Below, one piece after another: positions 23,963-31,418 of a stretch of 31,436 nt of DNA. The position numbers and the translations under genes are program-made. The notes below the pieces were generated by a model. It was not told the origin of the DNA, did not search any database, and saw only the letters and a list, made by a program, of their open reading frames with translations. Position 1 is the stretch's first letter; every line of letters begins with the position of its first letter. Source of the stretch: JAGXOF01 sp046545575 (GTDB lineage Bacteria > Chloroflexota > Dehalococcoidia > SZUA-161 > SpSt-899). Where the stretch lies: NCBI GenBank assembly GCA_046545575.1, contig JBKGZM010000020.1, positions 1 through 31,436 on the forward strand, written 5' to 3'.

Positions 23963-25159
23963 ATGAACGTAAACGTAGTATTCACAGGGCATGTGGACCA
24001 CGGTAAGTCCACCTTGATAGGGAGGCTTTTGTACGATTCCGAGAGCATACAGGAAGGGCGGGTTGCCGAGATACAGAAGCTCGCCGAGGAGTACAAGAGG
24101 CGGTTCGAGTTTGCCTACTTCATCGATTCCTTCGATGACGAGTTGAAGGAAGAGCGAACCATCGATACCGCCGGAGTGATGTTCAAGGGGAAGAAGAATT
24201 TCTACTCCATCAGCGATGTGCCGGGGCATAAGGAGTTCATCAAGAACATGCTTACGGGGGCTTCGCATGCCGATGTGGCTGTCCTGGTGGTGGCGGCGGA
24301 CGAAGGCATACAGGAGCAGACGGGGAGGCATGCCTATCTCCTGCACATGCTGGGTGTGAAGCAATTGATTGTAGTGGTCAACAAGATGGACCTTGAGGGG
24401 TACCGAGAGGATGTTTTCACCAGCGTCAAGAACGAGGTATCCCGCTTACTTGCTTCCTTTGGATATAAGGACCTCACGTTTATTCCTGGCTCAGCCATGG
24501 AGGGAGACAACATCTACAAACCCTCGGAAAGAATGCCGTGGTATCAGGGCCCTACGCTCATCCAGGTCCTAGATGAGGTTCAGATCAGCGAGGAGGTCAA
24601 GTCGTGCCGGTTCGTTGTGCAGGATACGTACAGCGTGGATTCACAGGATGTTGTCGTCGGACGGGTTGAGTCAGGAGTGCTGAGGAAGGGTGATAAAGTG
24701 GTTTTCCAGCCTTCCGGTCAGGAAGGGACGATAAAGGAGATAAAGGAATTCAATAAGGACTTGAGTGAGGCTACGGCGGGTGATAGTATCGGGATTGTCA
24801 CGGACTGCGAGCCTGTTCGGGGGGATGTGTGCGGGGTGGTGGGGAACCCACCCACGGCAACCGGGCAATTTTTGGGTGAGGCAGTCCTGCTCGATGATGT
24901 CCTGCGGACAGGGGATGTTGTGGAACTCCGGTGTGGCACGAAACGGACCAGTTGCAAGGTGAAGGAGATAAGGGAGAAGATAAATTCCGAGACAGGCAAG
25001 ATAATGGAGGAAGGCCCTGCCGAAATACGGGAGAACGAGGCCGCAACGATAATCTTTTCCACCGAGCCCGTGGTTGTGGAGAAGTTCTCGGATATTCCCG
25101 AGCTAGGCAGATTTGTCCTGGTGAAGGACAGGAATATCGGGGCGGGGGTGGTTATATAG
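23963..25159 (+). CDS. cysN: CysN-like sulfate adenylyltransferase GTPase subunit
   Basis: 398 residues of the EF-1A/CysN GTPase class. G1 is GHVDHGKST, G3 is DVPGHKEF and G4 is NKMD. A two-barrel beta region follows. It is shorter than E. coli CysN (~475) and has no fused APS kinase. Its switch I reads EERTIDTAG where CysN and EF-Tu proteins have 'ERGITID', so a normally conserved glycine is missing. GTP hydrolysis by CysN drives APS synthesis by CysD. ATG 23963 follows AAGGGGG, 15 bases after cysD. The gene ends in TAG. Confidence 0.9.
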   Translation: MNVNVVFTGHVDHGKSTLIGRLLYDSESIQEGRVAEIQKLAEEYKRRFEFAYFIDSFDDELKEERTIDTAGVMFKGKKNFYSISDVPGHKEFIKNMLTGASHADVAVLVVAADEGIQEQTGRHAYLLHMLGVKQLIVVVNKMDLEGYREDVFTSVKNEVSRLLASFGYKDLTFIPGSAMEGDNIYKPSERMPWYQGPTLIQVLDEVQISEEVKSCRFVVQDTYSVDSQDVVVGRVESGVLRKGDKVVFQPSGQEGTIKEIKEFNKDLSEATAGDSIGIVTDCEPVRGDVCGVVGNPPTATGQFLGEAVLLDDVLRTGDVVELRCGTKRTSCKVKEIREKINSETGKIMEEGPAEIRENEAATIIFSTEPVVVEKFSDIPELGRFVLVKDRNIGAGVVI

Positions 25160-25243
25160 TGGCTGATAGCTGATGGCTCTTGGTTTATGGGAGGTCCCAA
25201 TGTGTTATTGCTTCGTCCGCCGAAGGCTATAGGCAGTGAGAAA

Positions 25244-25528
25244 ATGGAGCAGGGAAATTTTGAAGTTCATCATCACCTGAAAGTCCGCATGCTGCAGCGT
25301 GGGGTCAGCAGAGAGGAAATCGAAGAAACGCTGGAGAAAGGCAGACAGGCCAGAGACGTCAAATCTGGCACCCTTGGAAAGGTGTTGGTCTTCCCATATA
25401 ATGGCTATTGGGAAGGGAGCTTTTATAAGCAAAAGGAGATTACAGTCTATTATAAACTTGTGACGGGGGAACAGGTACTTGTGCTAACCGTCAAAGCAAG
25501 ATACGGCGAGCGTTTCGAGGAGGTGTAG
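25244..25528 (+). CDS. DUF4258 domain protein
   Basis: 94 residues from ATG 25244: EVHHHLKVRMLQRGVSREEI, then ETLEKG, KVLVFPYNGYWEGSFYKQKE and QVLVLTVKARYGERFEEV. 'H..RM.QRG+s.eEI' and the following strands are the DUF4258 (PF14076) pattern, a RelE-like fold often paired with a small DUF2283 protein, as here. A longer frame from 25187 includes intergenic-looking sequence and has no ribosome site, so the start is uncertain. It may be the toxin of a toxin-antitoxin pair. Confidence 0.75.
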   Translation: MEQGNFEVHHHLKVRMLQRGVSREEIEETLEKGRQARDVKSGTLGKVLVFPYNGYWEGSFYKQKEITVYYKLVTGEQVLVLTVKARYGERFEEV

Positions 25529-25529
25529 C

Positions 25530-25751
25530 ATGAAGGTGGAATATGATCCGGTGAGGGATTTGCTTTATCTCTATTTTGCTGACCCTGAGACCAAGGCGGT
25601 GGAGACCAAAACCATCTCGGAGGGTGTACATGCGGATTTTGGGAAGGATGGCAAGCTAATAGGTCTTGAAGTACTGGACGCCTCCGAGATAATGGGACAG
25701 AAAATAGAGTTTGGGCTCCCCGGAATGGTTTCGCCTAAGAGTGGGGCGTAG
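25530..25751 (+). CDS. DUF2283 domain protein
   Basis: 73 residues. VEYDPVRDLLYLYFADPETK, SEGVHADFGKDGKLIGLEVL and DASEI are the DUF2283 (PF10049) core strands. It starts one base after the DUF4258 stop, with GAGGAGGTG as ribosome site. The pair is probably a two-gene module in which this protein is the antitoxin-like partner; that is inferred from context only. Confidence 0.85.
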   Translation: MKVEYDPVRDLLYLYFADPETKAVETKTISEGVHADFGKDGKLIGLEVLDASEIMGQKIEFGLPGMVSPKSGA

Positions 25752-25816
25752 AGGCGCACCCTTCAGGGTGCGGATGGTGCAGGCGAACGATGAAAACGCA
25801 GTGAAGGAGGTGCCAG

Positions 25817-26599
25817 GTGTTTCTGGTTTTAGGTATTGATGCAGCGACGTGGACAATCGTGAGCCCGAATCTTGACAAACTCCCCAATTTCCAAAGGCTC
25901 TGCAACACGGGCAAGGCCAGGGAAATCACCCTGGCGGAGACGCCTCTTTCCCCTTCCGTCTGGTGCGGTATGTTTTGCGGGAAAACACCCGACGAACATG
26001 GGCATGAAGCCTTTGTCGCAGGCGGAGACATAGTTAAGAGGGAGGATATCAATGTAGACTTCATCTGGGACATCCTTGATAGAGAAGGTAAAACAGTACA
26101 AGCAATGAATGTCCCCTTCGTGATCCCTCCCTATTCCTTTAACGTCGATTTTAAGCCCATTGGGTTCGGGCTCCCGACCAATGAAAAGGAGTGGTGGGAG
26201 GAATTGCAGACGGTCACGGAGAAGACAAAGGAATTGATGAAAGAGAACCCCGATGTTCTCATCGCGGTGTATTCCCTTCTGGACAGGGTCCAGCACTTCC
26301 ACTGGGGTGAGGATTGCGTCCTGGAGTGGTATGAAAGGGTTGACAGGAAACTCGGCGAGATCCTGGACACAGGATTTCTCGAAAATGCGAATAACAGGCT
26401 TATTGTCATCTCCGACCACGGATTTTGCTCCTTTGGCGATGCGAAGGTCCAGACCTTGCCTGAACAAACGCCTGAGGGCACTCTCAAGGGTGACCATCAC
26501 GAGAACGCCCTGGTGATAACCGTCAATGTTCCGCCTCCGGCGGATGAGATAGAGAGGCCACAGGACGTTTTCTACGCCATAAGAGAAGCAGTAGGGTGA
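25817..26599 (+). CDS. Alkaline-phosphatase-superfamily phosphodiesterase (NPP-like)
   Basis: 260 residues. The metal ligands of type I phosphodiesterase/nucleotide pyrophosphatase enzymes can be followed: Asp8 in LGIDAATW, the nucleophile Ser47 in SPSVWCGMFCGKTPDEHG, Asp156 and His160 in LLDRVQHFHW, Asp200-His201 in ISDHGF, and His227 in GDHHEN. It would hydrolyse a phosphodiester or activated phosphate. It is shorter than most family members. The start is GTG 25817 after AAGGAGGTG. A TCCGCC palindrome (26530-26544) encodes part of VNVPPPADE near the C-terminus. Confidence 0.82.
   Translation: MFLVLGIDAATWTIVSPNLDKLPNFQRLCNTGKAREITLAETPLSPSVWCGMFCGKTPDEHGHEAFVAGGDIVKREDINVDFIWDILDREGKTVQAMNVPFVIPPYSFNVDFKPIGFGLPTNEKEWWEELQTVTEKTKELMKENPDVLIAVYSLLDRVQHFHWGEDCVLEWYERVDRKLGEILDTGFLENANNRLIVISDHGFCSFGDAKVQTLPEQTPEGTLKGDHHENALVITVNVPPPADEIERPQDVFYAIREAVG
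26530..26544. repeat. Palindrome TCCGCC-TCC-GGCGGA inside a coding gene
   Basis: A second copy of the family inside an open gene, here read in a different frame (PPPAD). It lies just after the last metal ligand, where an insertion is likely to be tolerated. Confidence 0.75.
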
Positions 26600-26670
26600 T
26601 AGAATGGTGCGCTGAGATACGCGCAGGTTAGATATGCGGCTCCACTGGTAAGATTATAACTGCCTGTTCT

Positions 26671-26840
26671 TTAGTCCCCAAAACTCGGTCGAGTTATCTT
26701 TGTTAGTTGAGATAGCGGAATGGAATCCTCCAGAACCTCTTGAACCCTGTTCTTCTCTGAGTTTGTCTCCCTCAGTAGCTTCGTCCGGTAGCGGGTCATA
26801 TCCCGGAGTTCCCACATCGGTTTAGCCCTTCACACGAAGT
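26671..26840 (-). pseudogene. IS110-family transposase fragment
   Basis: Minus-strand translation gives PMWELRDMTRYRTKLLRETN and SEKNRVQEVLED, then a diverged end and TAA (26673-26671). This is the well-conserved 'ELRDLTRYR..L...R..E.NR.QK.LE.A' helix region of IS110 transposases. An in-frame stop interrupts it upstream (about 26826). Both catalytic regions are absent. The rest of the gap 26600-26940 holds nothing else recognisable. Confidence 0.75.
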
Positions 26841-26923
26841 GCATCTGCCTCCATTCTCATCATTTGTTGGTGCGTGGCCGCTTTAGCCACATAAGGACGA
26901 CTTATGCAGCTACTAAAACGTGG

Positions 26924-26929
26924 TATACT
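26924..26929 (+). promoter_or_regulatory. -10 box giving a near-leaderless STT3 transcript
   Basis: TATACT lies only eleven bases before the STT3 ATG at 26941. RNA would begin about five bases before the start codon. The -35 region (CTTATG) is weak. No ribosome site precedes the ATG, which fits leaderless translation. Confidence 0.4.
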
Positions 26930-26940
26930 ATCCTCAAAGA

Positions 26941-29316
26941 ATGAAATTTGCGTTGACGCGTCCTTCCCCCTGGCTTACTGTCCTGGGGCTCCTCGCCGCA
27001 GCGGCGTTGATGGTCTACATACGCTCAGAGCCCTGGCAGGATGGGTATCCATATATACTGGGGTTCGACCCCTACTACTGGTTCCACATCGCAAAGCAGA
27101 TTTTGGAAACGGGAACGCATCCCACAGTCGATCCTCTGATAAATTACCCTGAAGGCGCTCGGCCTAGCTCGGCCCTTGTCCTCCCATACTATCTTGCCTA
27201 CTCGTATCACCTCGTGGAATGGACGGGAATGGAGTTCTACCGCTGGTGCTTCTTCGCTCCCATTATCCCCCTGCTCATCGCCATGGTGTTTGCCTACCTC
27301 TGCGGCAAGACGTTGAGTAACCGGCTTGGCGGCGTGGCCGCTGCAGTTACCGTAGCACTTGTCCCCGCTGCAGTGAGAAGGACCGTTATAGGGTTCACCG
27401 ATACCGACTCGCTGGTCCTGCTTTTCTCCTTTGCCACGATTTACGCCTTTCTGAAGATGGCGAAGGCCAGTGACCTGAGAAGAAAGGCAATATACGCTTT
27501 CCTCACGGGACTCGGGCTCTTCCTGTTCAAGATGAGCTGGGTGGGGTTCTGGTACATGTTCATGCTGGTACTGGGGGTATGGCTCGTGTACATAATCGTC
27601 CGGGCCATCCTTGCACGTGATGCAACAGAGGTAAAGGAACTCGCGCTCTCATTTATACTCATCCTCACCGGATTCTTCACCTTTAATTCTATCGTCTCGC
27701 ACGATTTCATTGTCCTGCCTGTCTCGCTAGTGCTATCAGCGTGGGTCTTCCAGCAGGCATATGGATATAAAATACACGTGCCGCAGCTGGCACAGGATGT
27801 GGTCACGGGAGTGCTCAGTCTCGTGTTCCTGGGATTCGTCTTCCAGGACATCGCTGCCATTATGCTGCCCGGGCAGGCCAGAAACGTTCTCGCCTCGGTC
27901 TTCCAGGCTGCCGCCCCGGTTATGAGTCCCGCGGAGACGGCGGAGGTGGTGAGAGAGGGAGGGGAGGTTATCGGGAGTATCCCCTCGCCGACTGTAGGCA
28001 CGTCCATCTCCGAGCTGCAAAAGGTGAGCTTCGGCGAGCTGTGGAGCCGGCTCAGCGTCCCACTGATCGCGGGGTTCGTTGGCTGGGCCGCAACCCTCTT
28101 CAAGAAAACCGACGAAGGGTCCGTACGGCTGGATGACAGGCCTGTAGCGGGAGTGTTCTTTGCCCTATTTCTGGCGGGGACCTTCCTGATGGTGGTGGCA
28201 GGAGGTGTCCGGTTCACGCTCTTATGCTCGATCCCGCTGGCCCTGCTTACGGGGGTATTCCTCGGGAAGGGATACGATGTGTTAAAGGAGCGGCGGGGCA
28301 TGCTGCGTTCATTTGCTCTGGTGGGCCTGGCGCTGGTCGTTATCTCGGCAGCGGTGTACCTGGAGGCGGATGACCAGAACAGCGGTCAGCGGTACATGAC
28401 CACGAGCTGGTGGCAGGCGCTCAACTGGATAAGCGAGGAGACTCCCCGGGATGCGGTAGCCTTCACATGGTGGGACTGGGGCTATCCGATAGAGGCTGTG
28501 GGAGAGAGGGCCACGGTCAGCGACGGCGGGCACGGCAAGAGCGCGCGCAAGCTCCTGAAGACCGGGACGGTGTTCTTTACCGCGGATGAAAAGGTGGCCA
28601 GGGACGAGATATACGGGTTCGACTCAGTGGAGGATGCGGAAAAGGTGAGACAGTACTCAAGTGACCCGCGACTCAAGCAGTATGAGCTCGAACGTGAGAT
28701 GGAGCCCCTGATAGAGGAAGGCGACGAGGCGTACATGGTCGTTGGCGAATACCTGCTGGACATCTATCACTGGATATCGTATTTCGGGTCGTGGGACTAC
28801 GAAGGCGGCTCCAGCCAGCAGAGGGGGTACTTAACGTGGGGTTTCCAGGACGTCAGGAAGGTCGAACAGGGCGGTGTGGAGATAAGATACGTGACACGGG
28901 CCTCTGATGAGGCGAGACAGTTTTATCCCATCTCTCTTTTCAGAGACGAGGAGGGCAGATACCGGGCGTTTGCCGTGCATGATGAGGAGAATCTTGAGCC
29001 ACTGACAGCGACGATATTTGAGAAAGAAGGAACCCATTACACGAATATGGAAGAGGATGGGAGGTCCGGGGCGGTCTATCTATCCGAACACACCTTCTCG
29101 GTGCGGTCACCGGAGGGCGAGGTAATCACTGGAATCCCGCGCTACCTGGTGTTTGTGCCCACGGACTCTGCCCCCAGAATGCTCACCAGCCTCCAGATGC
29201 TCAACGGGAGCGGCCTCGATTACTTCCAGAAGGTCCAGGAATTTGGAGATGTGAAGATATATAAAGTCCTGAGAAAGCCGGAGGCAGAGAATGAGGGGCT
29301 CAAGGTTGTTGAGTGA
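26941..29316 (+). CDS. STT3-type oligosaccharyltransferase
   Basis: 791 residues. The N-terminal ~430 residues form about 13 membrane helices. The first acidic motif is FDPYYWF (Asp43), with a second at TDTDS (154-156). The soluble C-terminal domain has WWDWGYPI (510-517), the STT3/PglB/AglB 'WWDYG' site that recognises the acceptor sequon, followed by VSDGG. It would transfer a lipid-linked glycan to asparagine of exported proteins. ATG 26941 is used (frame open from 26920). A relic of a paralogue's tail lies at 21527-21595, so the genome once had or still has further copies. Confidence 0.93.
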   Translation: MKFALTRPSPWLTVLGLLAAAALMVYIRSEPWQDGYPYILGFDPYYWFHIAKQILETGTHPTVDPLINYPEGARPSSALVLPYYLAYSYHLVEWTGMEFYRWCFFAPIIPLLIAMVFAYLCGKTLSNRLGGVAAAVTVALVPAAVRRTVIGFTDTDSLVLLFSFATIYAFLKMAKASDLRRKAIYAFLTGLGLFLFKMSWVGFWYMFMLVLGVWLVYIIVRAILARDATEVKELALSFILILTGFFTFNSIVSHDFIVLPVSLVLSAWVFQQAYGYKIHVPQLAQDVVTGVLSLVFLGFVFQDIAAIMLPGQARNVLASVFQAAAPVMSPAETAEVVREGGEVIGSIPSPTVGTSISELQKVSFGELWSRLSVPLIAGFVGWAATLFKKTDEGSVRLDDRPVAGVFFALFLAGTFLMVVAGGVRFTLLCSIPLALLTGVFLGKGYDVLKERRGMLRSFALVGLALVVISAAVYLEADDQNSGQRYMTTSWWQALNWISEETPRDAVAFTWWDWGYPIEAVGERATVSDGGHGKSARKLLKTGTVFFTADEKVARDEIYGFDSVEDAEKVRQYSSDPRLKQYELEREMEPLIEEGDEAYMVVGEYLLDIYHWISYFGSWDYEGGSSQQRGYLTWGFQDVRKVEQGGVEIRYVTRASDEARQFYPISLFRDEEGRYRAFAVHDEENLEPLTATIFEKEGTHYTNMEEDGRSGAVYLSEHTFSVRSPEGEVITGIPRYLVFVPTDSAPRMLTSLQMLNGSGLDYFQKVQEFGDVKIYKVLRKPEAENEGLKVVE

Positions 29317-29328
29317 TGACCATCCGTC

Positions 29329-29386
29329 ATTCCGTCCGCCTTAGGCGGACGGAATCCAGATGTAGCCGCAGGCTTTAGCCTGCGGC
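29329..29386. repeat. Two adjacent palindromes after STT3
   Basis: 29329-29355 is ATTCCGTCCGCC-TTA-GGCGGACGGAAT, the longest copy of the CCGCC family. 29365-29386 is GCCGCAGGCTT/TAGCCTGCGGC, sharing its core with 8884-8903. Neither is followed by a U-run. Confidence 0.8.
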
Positions 29387-29405
29387 GAGCGCCCGACTCG
29401 GCCCC

Positions 29406-29435
29406 TTGACCACTTGTAGTTGACGATGCTATACT
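29406..29435 (+). promoter_or_regulatory. Promoter of the mazEF pair
   Basis: TTGACC (29406-29411), an 18-base spacer and TATACT (29430-29435). The predicted RNA start is near 29442. Confidence 0.5.
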
Positions 29436-29537
29436 CACCAGCAGTAGAGAAAGTCGGTAGGTATAAGAAATGGTCATAAGGCTCAAGAAAGGGGCAAGGA
29501 AATAGCCTGCCAGTTTAGAGGGTCGGGGGTGTCAGTC

Positions 29538-29777
29538 ATGAGAACTTTGAAGCTCAACTTTACGATTCCCGAAGACATAGCCGAGGCATTGAAAGCCCGC
29601 GTCAGTAAACGCAAGCGCAGTGCCTTCGTTGCTACGGCCGTTCTTGACAAGCTGAAGGAACTTGAACAGGAACAGCTCACACAATCTCTTGTGGAGGGTT
29701 ATCAGGCAAGGCGAGCCGAGGATGCTGATGTCGACCAAGAATGGGAGGAGGCTACGCTGGAGAAATGGCCACGATGA
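29538..29777 (+). CDS. MazE-like antitoxin
   Basis: 79 residues. LKLNFTIPEDIAEALKARVS is followed by KRKRSAFVATAVLDKLKELE, an RHH-like N-terminus that would bind the operator. The acidic tail (ARRAEDADVDQEWEEATLEK) would wrap the toxin. It is directly upstream of a MazF gene. ATG 29538 has GGGGG eight bases upstream; a GTG at 29529 is an alternative. Confidence 0.8.
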   Translation: MRTLKLNFTIPEDIAEALKARVSKRKRSAFVATAVLDKLKELEQEQLTQSLVEGYQARRAEDADVDQEWEEATLEKWPR

Positions 29778-29795
29778 CATGGGAAAGGGATGGCC

Positions 29796-30176
29796 ATGGC
29801 TCAGCATGAGGCGGGACCCATCCCTGGGAGAGGGTTACCCCGGCATGGAGACGTTTACGAGGTAAACCTTGACCCTGTTACTGGGGCTGAAACTGGTAAG
29901 CGCCGGCCGGCACTGGTTGTTTCCAACGACATTAACAACGAATTCTCCCAGACTGTCACTATCCTTCCCATTACAGGGCAACCTGCCACAAAACAGTACC
30001 CTTTCGAAGTTCCTGTTCCCAAAGGTGTTGCAGGGCTTACCGTGGACTCCCGGATAAAAGCAAATCAGATTCGAACGGTAGACAAGCGTCGCCTAGTCAG
30101 CTTCAGAGGCTCATTGCCTGTACAGTGCCTCCCGCAAATAGAGCAGGCGCTAAAAATCCACCTGAATATAGAATAG
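29796..30176 (+). CDS. MazF/PemK family mRNA interferase toxin
   Basis: 126 residues. HGDVYEVNLDPVTGAETGKR and RPALVVSNDINNEFSQTVTI are the conserved first strands of the CcdB/PemK fold. TVDSRIKANQIRTVDKRRL is the C-terminal block with the usual arginine and threonine. It would cut mRNA at short specific sites. ATG 29796 is favoured because GGAAAGG lies about seven bases upstream; ATG 29790 abuts the site. The gene is intact and probably active with the preceding antitoxin. Confidence 0.9.
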   Translation: MAQHEAGPIPGRGLPRHGDVYEVNLDPVTGAETGKRRPALVVSNDINNEFSQTVTILPITGQPATKQYPFEVPVPKGVAGLTVDSRIKANQIRTVDKRRLVSFRGSLPVQCLPQIEQALKIHLNIE

Positions 30177-30415
30177 CCGGGGGAGGGGGGGGCGGAGGGG
30201 AACCCTGAACTTCGTCCCCCAAACCCTGAATCCTGGCTCCTGAATCCTGTACATTGAACCCATCAGCCATCCGCCTGCGGCGGACCAGCCAACTCAACAA
30301 ACTAACTGTAGACCGTCGACTCTCGACCAGGTAAGGGCGGCGGGCGTCACATTTACTATACCGAGCGGCTTGCGGATAGCGTTCTATCAAACATCAAACT
30401 CTGGAGGAGGGAGAG
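30177..30415. other. Non-coding gap with G-rich tract and repeats
   Basis: It holds a G-rich run (30178-30200), CCCTGAA/CCTGAATCC-type degenerate repeats related to those at the rhomboid 3' end, and the TCCGCC-TGC-GGCGGA palindrome (30270-30284). A GACTNNCGAC-like string near 30310 recurs at 30815-30860. No gene is seen. Confidence 0.5.
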
Positions 30416-30646
30416 ATGAGTAACAAGGGAGCAAAAACAGTCAAAGTTTCAGGAGAGGGGGTCATACTTAATAACGAGCTTCTCGGTGAAGCCGGAATAG
30501 AGGAAGAAGCGGAAGTCATCGTGCGCGAGGGAACCATCATTTTGAAGTCCAAGGGCATGACCGAGAAAGTCCGAGGACTTGTCAGGGGCAGTCGTCTGAG
30601 CGAGGAAGATCTGGAAAGGCTTTATAGCGAGAACAAAGGCGAGTGA
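30416..30646 (+). CDS. AbrB-like (VapB) antitoxin
   Basis: 76 residues. VKVSGEGVILNNELLGEAGI and EEEAEVIVREGTIILKSKG form a swapped-hairpin AbrB/MazE fold. SRLSEEDLERLYSENKGE is the toxin-binding tail. ATG 30416 follows GGAGGGAG. Its TGA overlaps the ATG of a PIN-domain toxin by one base, the normal VapBC layout. Confidence 0.85.
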   Translation: MSNKGAKTVKVSGEGVILNNELLGEAGIEEEAEVIVREGTIILKSKGMTEKVRGLVRGSRLSEEDLERLYSENKGE

Positions 30647-30750
30647 TGTTTCTCAAAGACTACGTTCCCAAAGACAGAATCTTTGTAGACGCAAATGTCT
30701 TCATATATCATGGGTCCACCCCACAAGGAAGGGTTCGGCAGGATCCATGA
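30646..30750 (+). pseudogene. VapC PIN-domain toxin, truncated after ~22 residues
   Basis: MFLKDYVPKDRIFVDANVFI is a correct PIN N-terminus with the first catalytic aspartate (VDAN). It then runs into STPQGRVRQDP and stops. More than 100 residues, including the other catalytic acids, are missing. Immediately downstream another frame reads IHDLSDETARLVRGFIKYLQ and ends at 30811, apparently the tail of a different small gene, so a deletion joined two genes. Confidence 0.8.
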
Positions 30751-30991
30751 CTTGAGCGATGAAACGGCTCGACTTGTCAGAGGGTTCATAAAATACCTTC
30801 AAGGAACATGACCATTGACTCCCGACTGCTGACTCCCGACTATCGACTCCCGACAGCCATCAGCCAACTAACTGTACACTGTCGACTAATTTCGACCCGT
30901 TCGGAAAGATACTGAGACTCAATACCTGGAATGTGGTACAATTTATTATTGGAAAGGTAAAAGGGAATTTGCATGGCAGGAGGTGGATGAA

Positions 30992-31188
30992 ATGATATCA
31001 CGTGATTATATAAGGAGAAGATAGAATCTTTGCCGGATGAGAGTCTTGAGGAAATCCTGGATTTCATTGAGTTTTTGGAGGCAAAGAAAGGAGAGCCTCA
31101 GCTAGCAGAATACGGTATGGGAAACTATTTGAACGAACTTTCAGCCTATGAAGAAATGCTAGCTGCTGGGAAGATAAATTGGAAGTAA
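30992..31188 (+). pseudogene. MazE-like antitoxin with 2-base frameshift
   Basis: ATG 30992 has AGGAGGTG at six bases and begins MISRDY. The frame then hits TAG. Two bases away the reading continues as YKEKIESLPDESLEEILDFI, then EFLEAKKGEPQLAEYGMGNY and a stop at 31188. This is the common helical antitoxin pattern 'KIE.LPde.LeEvldFIeFL'. The break is at TATATA (31007-31012); one TA fewer restores the frame. An internal TTG at 31030 could in principle give a shortened product. It overlaps the MazF start. Confidence 0.7.
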
Positions 31189-31418
31189 AAAGAGGGGACG
31201 TTTTCCTGGTCGACTTGAATCCTGTGATAGGCACAGAGCAAGCAGGAATAAGACCCGCCTTGGTAATGCAAATCGACAGGGCAAACATCGCCAGCCCTCA
31301 CACGATCATCATACCCTTTACTACAAGGATAAAAGACACTACGCCTCTCCCCAGACTTTGCTGGGGAGAGGTTGCCCGCCATAGTTATTACAGCCAAAGT
31401 CAAGATAAATCAAGATAG
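31179..31418 (+). CDS. MazF-like toxin, distal part replaced by a repeat element
   Basis: It starts at TTG 31179 inside the antitoxin end. KRGDVFLVDLNPVIGTEQAG and IRPALVMQIDRANIASPHTI are good MazF/PemK strands. From 31343 the frame runs through a 42-base dispersed repeat (LPRLCWGEVARH) and ends at TAG 31416-31418 without the usual 'DSV..EQIRtidk.RL' block. The open frame is intact but about 30 residues short, so activity is doubtful. The window ends 18 bases later. Confidence 0.6.
   Translation: MEVKRGDVFLVDLNPVIGTEQAGIRPALVMQIDRANIASPHTIIIPFTTRIKDTTPLPRLCWGEVARHSYYSQSQDKSR
31343..31384 (-). repeat. 42-bp dispersed repeat inside mazF
   Basis: The reverse complement matches 2162-2203 at 41 of 42 bases. 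It contains the hairpin CCTCTCCCCAG...CTGGGGAGAGG and half of a GGCGGG palindrome. Confidence 0.85.

Noticed and set aside
24718..25200. Minus-strand 160-codon frame opposite cysN
   Set aside because: Low-complexity S/T/P-rich translation that mirrors cysN codons. No start signals.
30790..30890. GACTCCCGACT repeats considered as a CRISPR array
   Set aside because: The units are 10-12 bases, imperfect and without spacers of constant length. They look like a degenerate intergenic simple repeat. No cas genes are present.
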